64,000 bases of DNA. Source: Azospira oryzae (GTDB lineage: Bacteria > Pseudomonadota > Gammaproteobacteria > Burkholderiales > Rhodocyclaceae). Below, piece by piece: positions 55,911 through 64,000 of this stretch; positions within the stretch are counted from its first letter, which is position 1; the number at the start of each line of letters is the position of its first letter. Both the position numbers and the translations under genes were made by a program. Location: assembly GCF_004217225.1 (NCBI RefSeq), contig NZ_SHKM01000002.1, forward strand, positions 811,307 to 875,306, read 5' to 3'. Below the pieces are notes generated by a model. That model had not been told where the DNA came from. It saw only the letters and a list, made by a program, of their open reading frames with translations, and did not search any database.

Positions 55911-56440
55911 GCGGTGTACAGGGGGTAGAGGGTCGCTTCCTCGCGCTGGATGCGCTCCACCAGCACCTTGCCGACGCCGGCCAGCTCATCGACGAAGGCC
56001 GGGGCCAGCCCCGGCTCGGCGGCCAGGTTCTGGTACTTGCGCAGGAAGGCGGCCAGGGCCTTGCCGATGCCGTCCATCTCCTGGCGGAACTCGTGGATCA
56101 GGGCGAAGCTGGAGGGGTCGCCGGCCAGCTGGTGCTCCAGGTAGATGTAGAGGCGCACATTCTCGGTCAGCAGGTGGCCCTGCAGCCGTACCCGGAATTT
56201 TTCCAGCAGCGAGGCGGCCTCCGCCAGGTTGCCCTGGGCGGCGGCGCTCTGGATGGCGCCGAAGGCCTGCAGCAGCACCAGGTGCTCGTCGGTGAGCTGG
56301 TGCACCAGGGCCGGATGGTAGTGAATCTGGGTTCCCGGCGCCGGGCCGCTGCGGGCGGCCGGAACCGGCTCGGGCATGGGCGGGGCCTCGGGGGCGGGGG
56401 GCGGCGGTGAATCGCCAAAAATTTTGCGTAACAGTGACAT
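55907..56440 (-). CDS. Hemerythrin-like four-helix protein, ligand set incomplete
   Basis: A 177-residue protein with a Pro/Glu-rich N-terminal arm (residues 10-36) and a four-helix HHE-like domain: His53 in LTDEHLVLL, His89 and Glu93 in HLLTENV, His116 in LIHEFRQEM. The fourth helix, normally HxxxEExxLFP, reads [11 protein letters not shown], so the last iron-ligand histidine is Arg163. It may bind iron differently or have lost it. No signal peptide or membrane helix. Convergent with EamA (4-bp overlap of stops) and divergent from ruvC. Confidence 0.75.
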   Translation of the reverse strand: MSLLRKIFGDSPPPPAPEAPPMPEPVPAARSGPAPGTQIHYHPALVHQLTDEHLVLLQAFGAIQSAAAQGNLAEAASLLEKFRVRLQGHLLTENVRLYIYLEHQLAGDPSSFALIHEFRQEMDGIGKALAAFLRKYQNLAAEPGLAPAFVDELAGVGKVLVERIQREEATLYPLYTA

Positions 56441-56561
56441 GGTTCTCCCTCCTGCGACGGTGTGGACACAGGGAATTGGTTTTTATGCCTGCCAATTTGG
56501 GCGGGAGTCCATGACGAATCCTTAACCCGTGTCAAATTTCGGGCCTGCGGTTCCGTCGGGC

Positions 56562-56590
56562 GCGACAGGCGGCGTCCGCCCCCTTAGAAT
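56562..56590 (+). promoter_or_regulatory. Possible promoter immediately before ruvC
   Basis: GCGACA (56562-56567, 4 of 6 with TTGACA) and TAGAAT (56585-56590, 5 of 6 with TATAAT) are 17 bp apart. The ruvC ATG follows 6 nt after the -10, so a transcript from here would begin at the start codon. Confidence 0.45.
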
Positions 56591-56596
56591 GCTGCC

Positions 56597-57202
56597 ATGT
56601 CCGCCATCCCCTCCGTCTCCGCCAAGCCGAATGCCGCCGCCGCACCCGTGCCGGTGCGCATCCTCGGAATCGACCCGGGACTGCGTTGCACCGGCTTCGG
56701 CCTCATCGACAAGCTGGGCAACAAGCTGGCCTACGTCAGCAGCGGCTGCATCCGCACCGACGACACCCGCACCCTGCCGGAGCGCCTGGAGGTGATCTAC
56801 CAAGGCATCCGGGAAATCGTCGCCGCCCACGGCCCGGCCCAGGCGGCGGTGGAAAAGGTCTTTGTGAACGTCAATCCCCAGTCCACCCTGCTGCTGGGCC
56901 AGGCCCGCGGCGCCGCCATCACCGCCCTGGTGTCCACCGGCTTGCCGGTGGGCGAGTACACCGCCCTGCAGGTGAAGCAGGCGGTGGTGGGCAACGGCAA
57001 GGCGGCCAAGGAACAGGTGCAGCACATGGTCAAGCGCCTCCTCAGCCTGCCCGGCGACCCGTCCGCCGACGCCGCCGATGCCCTGGCCTGTGCCATCGCC
57101 CACGCCCACGGCGGCCAGGGTTTGGGCCACATCGCCACCGCCGGCCTGCGGGTGCGCGGCGGCCGCCTGATGGAAGCCCCCAATCCAAGGAAGAGAACAT
57201 GA
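56597..57202 (+). CDS. ruvC: Holliday junction endonuclease RuvC
   Basis: A 201-residue resolvase. The catalytic acids are visible: Asp25 in [14 protein letters not shown], the Glu in [14 protein letters not shown] and the C-terminal Asp pair in [16 protein letters not shown]. An extension of about 18 residues precedes the RNase H fold. No ribosome site precedes the ATG, and a possible -10 element sits 6 nt upstream. The stop overlaps ruvA (ATGA). Order ruvC-ruvA-ruvB. Confidence 0.95.
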   Translation: MSAIPSVSAKPNAAAAPVPVRILGIDPGLRCTGFGLIDKLGNKLAYVSSGCIRTDDTRTLPERLEVIYQGIREIVAAHGPAQAAVEKVFVNVNPQSTLLLGQARGAAITALVSTGLPVGEYTALQVKQAVVGNGKAAKEQVQHMVKRLLSLPGDPSADAADALACAIAHAHGGQGLGHIATAGLRVRGGRLMEAPNPRKRT

Positions 57203-57783
57203 TCGGAAGACTCACCGGCCTCCTGGCCGAAAAGAATCCCCCCCAGGTGGTCCTGGACGTGCAGGGCGTCGGCTACGAGGTGGATGTGCCCATGAGCACC
57301 TTCTACAACCTGCCGGCCAACGGCGACAAGGTGACCCTGCTGACCCACTTCGTGGTGCGGGAGGACGGCCATTTTCTCTTCGGCTTCCTCACCGAGGCGG
57401 AGCGTTTCGCCTTCCGCCAGCTGATCAAGATTTCCGGCGTCGGCCCCCGCATGGCCCTGGCCATTCTTTCCGGCCTTTCCGTCAGCGACCTGGCGGCGGC
57501 CATCTCCCGCCAGGAGGCCGGCCGCCTGACCAAGGTGCCGGGCATCGGCAAGAAGACTGCCGAGCGCCTGCTGCTGGAGCTGAAGGACAAGCTGGCCCCG
57601 GTGGTGGGCGGCGGGGCCGCTGCGGCCCTGGTGGTGCACGACGACCAGTCGGACATCCTCAATGCGCTGCTGGCCCTGGGTTACAACGAGCGGGAAGCCG
57701 CCGCCGCCCTCAAGCAATTGCCCGCCGGCAGCGGCGTTTCGGACGGCATCCGCCAGGCCCTCAAACTGCTGGCCAAGCCCTGA
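57199..57783 (+). CDS. ruvA: Holliday junction branch migration protein RuvA
   Basis: A 194-residue protein beginning [18 protein letters not shown], with the OB-fold domain I, helix-hairpin-helix motifs in [14 protein letters not shown] and [14 protein letters not shown], a short linker and a C-terminal domain III ([21 protein letters not shown]) that contacts RuvB. Forms the tetramer that holds the junction for RuvB and RuvC. AAGGAAGAG precedes the ATG within ruvC. Confidence 0.96.
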   Translation: MIGRLTGLLAEKNPPQVVLDVQGVGYEVDVPMSTFYNLPANGDKVTLLTHFVVREDGHFLFGFLTEAERFAFRQLIKISGVGPRMALAILSGLSVSDLAAAISRQEAGRLTKVPGIGKKTAERLLLELKDKLAPVVGGGAAAALVVHDDQSDILNALLALGYNEREAAAALKQLPAGSGVSDGIRQALKLLAKP

Positions 57784-57857
57784 GGGGGCGGCGGGAGTAA
57801 AATGGCGGCTTACCGGGCCTCGCCCGCCGCACTTTCCAGGCTCACTCCAGGCTTTCC

Positions 57858-58940
<1,083 letters not shown>

Positions 58941-58985
58941 GGACGGCTGTTACAGACTGTCATCGTCCCCAGGCCCCGAGCCGCC

Positions 58986-58991
58986 TAGAAT
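58986..58991 (+). promoter_or_regulatory. Possible -10 element just before ybgC
   Basis: TAGAAT at 58986-58991 lies 7 nt before the ybgC ATG; no convincing -35 element at normal spacing was found and no ribosome site is visible. Included because the same layout occurs before ruvC and the zapB-like gene. Confidence 0.3.
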
Positions 58992-58998
58992 TACGCCC

Positions 58999-59424
58999 AT
59001 GAGCCATCCTGCCGACCACGCCTTCACCATTCCGGTCCGCGTCTATTACGAGGACACGGATGCGGGCGGCGTGGTCTACTACGCCAACTACCTGCGCTTT
59101 TTCGAGCGCTGCCGCACCGAATGGCTGCGCAGCATCGGCCATCACCAGGTGGACCTGCTGGCGGAGCAGGGCGTCGCCTTCGTCGTCCGTTCCGTCAGTT
59201 GCGACTACCTGCGGCCGGCCCGGCTCGACGACCTGCTGACCATCGGCCTGGCCGTGGAAAAGCTCGGCCGCGCCCAGATCACCTTCCGCCAGTTCGCCCG
59301 TCGCCACGGCAGCGACGACGACCTGGTTAGCGGTACCGTCCAGATCGTTTGCGTCAAGCTGGACGCCATGAAAACCACCCCCATTCCCGAATTCCTGCGC
59401 GAGAAACTGGAAGCCCTGCAATGA
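58999..59424 (+). CDS. ybgC: Tol-Pal associated acyl-CoA thioesterase YbgC
   Basis: A 141-residue hotdog-fold thioesterase. Asp in [27 protein letters not shown] (positions 16-42) is the catalytic residue of the 4-hydroxybenzoyl-CoA/YbgC class. First gene of the Tol-Pal cluster in most proteobacteria. It cleaves short-chain or phospholipid-related acyl-CoA and acyl-ACP thioesters. The stop overlaps the tolQ start (ATGA). Confidence 0.94.
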   Translation: MSHPADHAFTIPVRVYYEDTDAGGVVYYANYLRFFERCRTEWLRSIGHHQVDLLAEQGVAFVVRSVSCDYLRPARLDDLLTIGLAVEKLGRAQITFRQFARRHGSDDDLVSGTVQIVCVKLDAMKTTPIPEFLREKLEALQ

Positions 59425-60098
59425 ACGTCACCCAAGACCTTTCCATCCTTTCCCTCATCACCCAGGCCAGCGCCGTCGTCCAGGTCGTCATGGCCCTGCT
59501 GGCTGGCGTCTCCTTCATGTCCTGGTACTACATCTTCCGCAAGCTCTATGCGGTAAAGAATGCGCGCAACCAGACCGAGCAGTTCGAGCGGGACTTCTGG
59601 AGCGGCGGCGACCTCAACCGCCTCTACCAGAACGCCGTCGAGCAGCGCCACGACACCGGCGCCATGGAGCGGGTGTTCGAGGCCGGCTTCCGGGAATTCA
59701 CCAAGCTGCGCAACCAGAAGAACCTGGAAGCCAAGGACGTGGTGGACGGCTCCCGCCGCGCCATGCGCGCCACCTACCAGCGGGAGATCGACGACCTGGA
59801 GTCCCACCTGGCCTTCCTCGCCTCCGTCGGCTCCGTCTCCCCCTACATCGGTCTCTTCGGCACCGTGTGGGGCATCATGCATGCCTTCCGCGGCCTCTCC
59901 AACGTGGGCCAGGCGACCCTAGCTTCCGTCGCTCCCGGTATTGCCGAAGCCCTGGTGGCCACGGCCATCGGCCTCTTTGCCGCCATCCCCGCGGTGCTGG
60001 CCTACAACCGCTTCGCTCACGACATCGACCGTCTCTCCACCCGCTTCGAGAGCTTCATGGAAGAGTTCTCCAACATCCTGCAGCGGCAGATGCGTTAA
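59421..60098 (+). CDS. tolQ: Tol-Pal proton channel subunit TolQ
   Basis: A 225-residue inner-membrane protein of the TolQ/ExbB/MotA family with three transmembrane helices: near residues 14-35, 132-155 ([19 protein letters not shown]) and 168-192 ([20 protein letters not shown]). With TolR it uses the proton gradient to energise TolA. ATG at 59421 overlaps the ybgC stop. Order ybgC-tolQ-tolR-tolA-tolB-pal-cpoB is canonical. Confidence 0.95.
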   Translation: MNVTQDLSILSLITQASAVVQVVMALLAGVSFMSWYYIFRKLYAVKNARNQTEQFERDFWSGGDLNRLYQNAVEQRHDTGAMERVFEAGFREFTKLRNQKNLEAKDVVDGSRRAMRATYQREIDDLESHLAFLASVGSVSPYIGLFGTVWGIMHAFRGLSNVGQATLASVAPGIAEALVATAIGLFAAIPAVLAYNRFAHDIDRLSTRFESFMEEFSNILQRQMR

Positions 60099-60110
60099 GG
60101 GGCCGGAGCC

Positions 60111-60509
60111 ATGCGTCCGCGTCGCCTTAAAAACGAAATCAACGTCGTTCCCTACATCGACGTCATGCTGGTGCTGCTGGTCATCTTCATGGTGGCCACG
60201 CCCATGATGCAGACCGGCTCGGTGGACCTGCCCTCCACCGGCAAGTCCTCCGCCGTGCCGGAAAATCCCTACCGGGTCATGGTCAAGGCCGACGGCAGCA
60301 TTGCCGTGCAGGATGCCCGGGGCAAGGAAAAGTCCATCGACCGCCGCCAGCTCAATGACCTGCTGGCGACCGAGCTGGAAGCCAACCCGGAACTGCCGGT
60401 GCTGGTGGTGGGCGACAAGGCCGCCCGCTACGACGCCGTGCTCGAGGTGCTGGACCAGATCAAACTGCAGAACATCAAGCGGGTCGGCCTGGAGACCGTG
60501 CGCAAGTGA
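60111..60509 (+). CDS. tolR: Tol-Pal proton channel subunit TolR
   Basis: A 132-residue ExbD/TolR family protein. One N-terminal transmembrane helix contains the proton-carrying Asp17 in VPYIDVMLVLLVIFMVATP; the rest is the periplasmic domain. AGGGGCCGGAGCC lies before the ATG. Its stop overlaps the tolA GTG (GTGA). Confidence 0.94.
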   Translation: MRPRRLKNEINVVPYIDVMLVLLVIFMVATPMMQTGSVDLPSTGKSSAVPENPYRVMVKADGSIAVQDARGKEKSIDRRQLNDLLATELEANPELPVLVVGDKAARYDAVLEVLDQIKLQNIKRVGLETVRK

Positions 60510-61336
60510 GTTCCCCGATGAAAGCCGGAACGGACATGCCCTTCGAACGGCGGGCGGAGCCGGGCAAGCGCAAGGCCCTGATCCTGGCGATCCTGGTGCA
60601 CCTGCTGCTGGCCATCTTCCTCTTCTTCGGCATCCGCTGGCAGACCAAGCACGAGGCGGTGGAGGTCGAGCTGTGGAGCGACGTGCCCCAGGGCGCCTAC
60701 AGGCCGCCCCCGCCGCCGCCGGAACCGAAGCCCGTGCCCAAACCGGAGCCGAAGCCCGAACCCAAGCCCGAGGTGAAACCGGACCCGAAGCCGGCGCCCA
60801 AGCCTGACATCGTGCTCAAGGAAGAGAAGAAAAAGCCGGAGCCGAAAAAGGAAGAGCCGAAACCCGAACCCAAGAAGGAGGAGAAGAAGCCCGAGACTCC
60901 CGACTGGCAGAAGGAATTGGAACGGGACCAGCGGGACCTCAAGCAGCGCCAGCGTGAGCAGGCCCTGAAGGAGCAGCTGAACCGGGAAATGAACATGCAG
61001 CAGGCCGCCGGCAAGGAGGCTGCCGCCGCCTCTTCCCGCAGCAAGGGCCTGGCTTCCTACGTGGACAAGATCCGCGCCAAGGTGCGGGGCAACCTGGGCT
61101 TCGTCAGCGTCAGCGGCAATCCCACGGCCAAGTTCCTGGTGACCCAGCTGCCCAGCGGCGAGATCATCAGCGCCCGCATGACACGTTCCAGCGGCGTGCC
61201 GGCCTACGACAGCGCCGTCGAACGGGCCATCATGAAGTCCTCGCCCCTGCCCCTGCCCGACGACAAGTCGGCTTTCCACCGGGAACTGGAGCTGACCTTC
61301 TGTCCCCAGGAAGGGACTTCCGGCTGCTCCCCCTGA
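60506..61336 (+). CDS. tolA: TolA
   Basis: A 276-residue protein that spans the periplasm from inner membrane to Pal/TolB. Layout: a basic N-terminus, one helix (about residues 24-46, ALILAILVHLLLAIFLFFGI), a proline-lysine-rich segment (70-130, PEPKP-type repeats), a charged helical rod (130-175) and a C-terminal globular TolA/TonB-like domain (from about 180) with two cysteines, the usual place of its disulfide partner being the last in TFCPQEGTSGCSP. Shorter rod than in E. coli TolA. Start taken as GTG 60506 overlapping tolR; ATG at 60518 or 60536 are also possible. Confidence 0.92.
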   Translation: MSSPMKAGTDMPFERRAEPGKRKALILAILVHLLLAIFLFFGIRWQTKHEAVEVELWSDVPQGAYRPPPPPPEPKPVPKPEPKPEPKPEVKPDPKPAPKPDIVLKEEKKKPEPKKEEPKPEPKKEEKKPETPDWQKELERDQRDLKQRQREQALKEQLNREMNMQQAAGKEAAAASSRSKGLASYVDKIRAKVRGNLGFVSVSGNPTAKFLVTQLPSGEIISARMTRSSGVPAYDSAVERAIMKSSPLPLPDDKSAFHRELELTFCPQEGTSGCSP

Positions 61337-61395
61337 TTCTTTGTCATTCCCCCTTACGTTACCTTTCGTTACGCGGCAGCGTCGGGGGCTTTGGG

Positions 61396-61401
61396 TATAA
61401 T
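61396..61401 (+). promoter_or_regulatory. Consensus -10 element upstream of tolB
   Basis: TATAAT at 61396-61401 lies 29 bp before the tolB ATG in a 94-bp gap. No good -35 at standard spacing was found. It suggests an internal promoter for tolB-pal-cpoB, as is known before tolB in E. coli. Confidence 0.45.
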
Positions 61402-61430
61402 CGGACCTTTTTCCGGCCCAGGTTTCTTCA

Positions 61431-62714
61431 ATGACCGTGATTGCGCGCTATTTTTCCCGGGTTCTGCTCGGCTTGTCCCTGCTTGCCGCCCTGGGGGGCG
61501 CCCACGCCCAGCTAGCCATTGAAATCACCGGTGCCGGCGCCCATCGCCTGCCCATCGCCATCGCCGACTTTGCCGGCGAACCGGGCTACTCCCGGGCCCT
61601 GACCTCGGTCATCCGCGCCGATCTGGAGCGTTCCGGCCTGTTCCGTCTGGTGGAGCCGGGCCCGACCCCCATCAGCGAAAACGACAATGTGGATTTCGGC
61701 GCCTGGAAGAACAAGGGCGCCGACGCCTTCGTCGGCGGCAGCCTGGTGGCCGATGCCGGCGGCAAGTTCGAAGCCCGTTTCCGCCTCTACGACGTTTCCA
61801 AGCAGGCCTCCCTGGGCGGCGTCGCCTTCGTCACCACCCCCAACATGCTGCGCGCCGCCGGCCACCGCATCGCCGACTACATCTACGAGAAACTGATCGG
61901 CGAAAAGGGCTACTTCTCCACCCGCATCGCCTACGTGGTCAAGCAGGCCGGCCGCTACGAACTGCAGATCGCCGATGCCGACGGCCAGAATGCCCAGCCG
62001 GCCCTGGTTTCCAAGGAACCCATCATTTCCCCCGCCTGGTCGCCCGATGGCGGCCGCCTGGCCTACGTCTCCTTCGAGAACAAGAAGCCGGTGGTGTACG
62101 TGCATACCCTGGCCACCGGCCGGCGCACCGTGGTGGCCAACTTCAAGGGCTCCAACTCGGCGCCCGCCTGGGCCCCGGACGGCCGCCGCCTGGCGGTGAC
62201 CCTGTCCAAGGACGGCGGCTCCCAGATCTATCTGGTCAATGCGGACGGCTCCGGTGCCCAGCGCCTGATGAGTTCCTCCTCCATCGACACCGAACCCCAG
62301 TTCTCGCCCGATGGCGAAAGCATCTACTTCACCTCCGACCGGGGCGGCGCGCCCCAGATCTACCGGGTTTCCGTTGGCGGCGGTGCGGCCCAGCGCGTCA
62401 CCTTCGACGGCTCCTACAACGTTTCCCCCCGCCTCTCGCCGGACGGCCGCAGCATGGCCTTCATCTCCCGCAACGGAGGCCGCTTCCAGCTGGCCATCAT
62501 GGACCTGGCGAGCAAGCAGGTGCAGATCCTCACCGATTCCCACAAGGATGAATCCCCCAGTTTCGCTTCCAATGGCCGCATGATCCTGTTCGCCACGGAA
62601 ATGGGCGGGCGGGGCGTCCTTTCCGCTGTTTCGTCCGATGGTCGGGTCAAGCAGCGCCTTTCCGTCTCCGCCGGCGATGTTCGCGAACCGGCGTGGGGCC
62701 CTTACCTGAAGTAA
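61431..62714 (+). CDS. tolB: TolB
   Basis: A 427-residue periplasmic protein. Signal peptide residues 1-26 (ending AHAQ), an N-terminal alpha/beta domain (about 30-160) and a six-bladed beta propeller with repeated motifs of the type SPAWSPDGGRLAYVSF, SAPAWAPDGRRLAV and TEPQFSPDGESIYFTS. TolB binds Pal and the TolA system and helps keep the outer membrane together during division. Confidence 0.95.
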   Translation: MTVIARYFSRVLLGLSLLAALGGAHAQLAIEITGAGAHRLPIAIADFAGEPGYSRALTSVIRADLERSGLFRLVEPGPTPISENDNVDFGAWKNKGADAFVGGSLVADAGGKFEARFRLYDVSKQASLGGVAFVTTPNMLRAAGHRIADYIYEKLIGEKGYFSTRIAYVVKQAGRYELQIADADGQNAQPALVSKEPIISPAWSPDGGRLAYVSFENKKPVVYVHTLATGRRTVVANFKGSNSAPAWAPDGRRLAVTLSKDGGSQIYLVNADGSGAQRLMSSSSIDTEPQFSPDGESIYFTSDRGGAPQIYRVSVGGGAAQRVTFDGSYNVSPRLSPDGRSMAFISRNGGRFQLAIMDLASKQVQILTDSHKDESPSFASNGRMILFATEMGGRGVLSAVSSDGRVKQRLSVSAGDVREPAWGPYLK

Positions 62715-62753
62715 CGCGACGCAGCACCCATTTACCCCTAGGAGTACCGAAAC

Positions 62754-63269
62754 ATGCGCAAACTGGCTCTTCCCGCTCTCATCGCTTCCCTCTTCGTGCT
62801 GGCCGGCTGCGGCAGCCAGCCCGCCGCCCCGGAACAGTCCGGCGCCGGCGTCGAAAACCGTAGCGCCACTGCCACCGGCGTCGGCGGCGGCGATGTGGGC
62901 ATGAAGCCCTACAACGATCCGAAGAACGTCCTCTACAAGCGCAGCGTGTACTTCGACTACGACAAGTTCGACATCAAGCCCGAGTACAAGGAACTGGTCG
63001 CCGCCCACGCCAAGTATCTGGCCGCCAACAAGGGCACCAAGATCCTGATCCAGGGCAACACCGACGAACGCGGCTCCCGCGAGTACAACCTGGCCCTGGG
63101 TCAGAAGCGTTCCGACGCCGTGAAGAAGGCCCTGTCCCTGCTGGGCGTGCGTGAAGAGCAGCTGGAATCCGTGAGCCTGGGCGAAGAAAAGCCGAAGGCT
63201 GAAGGCAACGACGAGGCCGCTTACGCCGAAAACCGTCGCGCCGACATCCTCTACAGCGGCGAGTTCTAA
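62754..63269 (+). CDS. pal: Peptidoglycan-associated lipoprotein Pal
   Basis: A 171-residue lipoprotein. The lipobox is VLAGC with Cys19. The C-terminal OmpA-like domain has VYFDYDKFDIKPEY and NTDERGSREYNLALGQKR, which bind peptidoglycan. It anchors the outer membrane and binds TolB. AGGAGTACCGAAAC precedes the ATG. Confidence 0.96.
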   Translation: MRKLALPALIASLFVLAGCGSQPAAPEQSGAGVENRSATATGVGGGDVGMKPYNDPKNVLYKRSVYFDYDKFDIKPEYKELVAAHAKYLAANKGTKILIQGNTDERGSREYNLALGQKRSDAVKKALSLLGVREEQLESVSLGEEKPKAEGNDEAAYAENRRADILYSGEF

Positions 63270-63271
63270 GC

Positions 63272-64000
63272 ATGATGCGCCGGCTCGTTCCCTCGGCGGC
63301 GCTTCTGGCAGCCCTCTGGGTGGCCGGGCCGGCACACGCCGGCCTCTTCGACGACGAAGAGGCCCGGCGCCAGATCAACGATCTCAAGGCCCAGACCACC
63401 GAGCGTCTGGACACGGCGTCCCGGGCCCAGATCGAACTGTCCAACCAGATCGAGTCCATGCGCTCCGAAATGGCCAAGCTGCGCGGCCAGGTGGAAGTGC
63501 TGACCTACGAACTGGAAGCAGCGCAAAAACGCCAGAAGGATTTCTACATCGACCTGGATACCCGCCTGCGCAAGCTGGAAGGTCCCTCCGCTCCCGGCGC
63601 CGCCAATCCGCCGGCCGGGGAAGAGGGCGCTCCCGCCGCCGCCGCGGCAGCTCCGGCGCCCGCCAAGTCGGACCCGGCCCAGGAAGCGAAGGAATACGAA
63701 GCGGCCCTCAACCAGTTCAAGGCCGGCAAGTACAAGGAAGCCGCCGGCGCCCTGGAGGCCTTCGTCAAGAATCATCCCGCCAGCACCCTGGCGCCGTCGG
63801 CCCAGTACTGGCTGGGCAACAGCCATTTCGCCCAGCGCGACTGCAAGAAGGCCATCGAGGTGCAGAATGCCCTGGTGGCCAAGTGGCCGGAAAGCCCCAA
63901 GGCTTCCGACGCCCTGCTCAACGCCGCCACCTGCCAGCAGGAACTGGGCGACGCCAAGGGGGCGCGCAAGACCCTGGAAACCCTGGTGGCCAAGTACCCC
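63272..64000 (+). CDS. cpoB: Cell division coordinator CpoB (YbgF), 5' part
   Basis: The frame runs from ATG 63272 (ATG 63275 also possible) to the right edge; 243 codons are seen and the stop is missing. A signal peptide (residues 1-23, ending AHA) is followed by a coiled coil (about 28-95, the trimerisation helix), an Ala/Pro-rich linker (105-135) and tetratricopeptide repeats (from about 140, KEYEAALNQFKAGKYKEAAG; SAQYWLGNSHFAQRDCKKA). CpoB coordinates PBP1B with the Tol system. 2 bp after pal, the last gene of the Tol operon. Confidence 0.93.
   Translation, partial: MMRRLVPSAALLAALWVAGPAHAGLFDDEEARRQINDLKAQTTERLDTASRAQIELSNQIESMRSEMAKLRGQVEVLTYELEAAQKRQKDFYIDLDTRLRKLEGPSAPGAANPPAGEEGAPAAAAAAPAPAKSDPAQEAKEYEAALNQFKAGKYKEAAGALEAFVKNHPASTLAPSAQYWLGNSHFAQRDCKKAIEVQNALVAKWPESPKASDALLNAATCQQELGDAKGARKTLETLVAKYP

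Noticed and set aside
60700-60900. Repetitive sequence with short direct repeats
   Set aside because: It encodes the Pro-Lys-rich (PEPKP) segment of TolA; not a CRISPR array or genomic repeat.

Overview
The window is about 64 kb of very GC-rich, gene-dense chromosomal DNA. Gene content points to a betaproteobacterium, most likely order Rhodocyclales (an Azospira/Dechloromonas/Thauera-like organism). The supporting signs are a napDAGHB periplasmic nitrate reductase operon behind an FNR-type box, a GntR/methylmalonyl-CoA mutase/MeaB/PccBA propionate operon, the zapB-like/zapA/6S RNA cluster, the yicC-gmk-rpoZ-spoT block beside a Ser/Thr kinase and PP2C phosphatase, and ruvCAB followed by ybgC-tolQRAB-pal-cpoB. 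The taxonomic call rests on family recognition only. No insertion sequence, prophage, CRISPR array, tRNA or rRNA gene was seen.

Region by region. 1-13000 is a cobalamin locus in two convergent arms: cbiB (cut by the window edge), cobD and btuF on the plus strand, and riboswitch-btuB-btuC-btuD-cobO-cbiA on the minus strand. Between the arms lie an unknown beta-barrel-like protein, a flavin reductase-like protein, a hemerythrin-histidine kinase fusion and two unknown membrane proteins. 13000-15200 holds a ZapB-like protein, ZapA, 6S RNA, an EVE-domain protein and a TSUP permease. 15370-26100 is short-chain fatty acid metabolism: the DUF485/ActP acetate transporter pair, a crotonase-like protein, an FCD-type GntR regulator, and the MCM-meaB-pccB-pccA operon. 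26180-30150 has a small membrane protein, an orphan protein resembling the N-terminus of ChpA/PilL, a 7TM diguanylate cyclase, and a VOC protein that may be the methylmalonyl-CoA epimerase. 30460-35810 is the nap operon, read leftwards. 36015-38216 is a MASE3-GGDEF-EAL protein.

38268-47037 is a run of minus-strand genes: yicC-gmk-rpoZ-spoT-dadA, a PaaG-like crotonase, tatD, a bestrophin-like channel and queF. 47175-52669 on the plus strand holds the Ser/Thr kinase and PP2C pair, rph, an unknown protein, rdgB and hemW. 52666-56440 holds a HerA-like ATPase, yebC, an EamA transporter and a hemerythrin-like protein. 56597-64000 is ruvCAB and the Tol-Pal operon, with cpoB cut by the right edge.

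How the genes fit together. B12 uptake and synthesis feed the B12-dependent methylmalonyl-CoA mutase, which with PccAB and a possible epimerase converts propionyl-CoA to succinyl-CoA. The acetate transporter operon and the GntR/MCM intergenic region share an uncommon paired motif (two TTRCGYAA half-sites exactly 19 bp apart), which suggests one regulator of acetate and propionate use. Two c-di-GMP enzymes, a hemerythrin-kinase fusion and an FNR-controlled nitrate reductase suggest an organism that adapts to changing oxygen.
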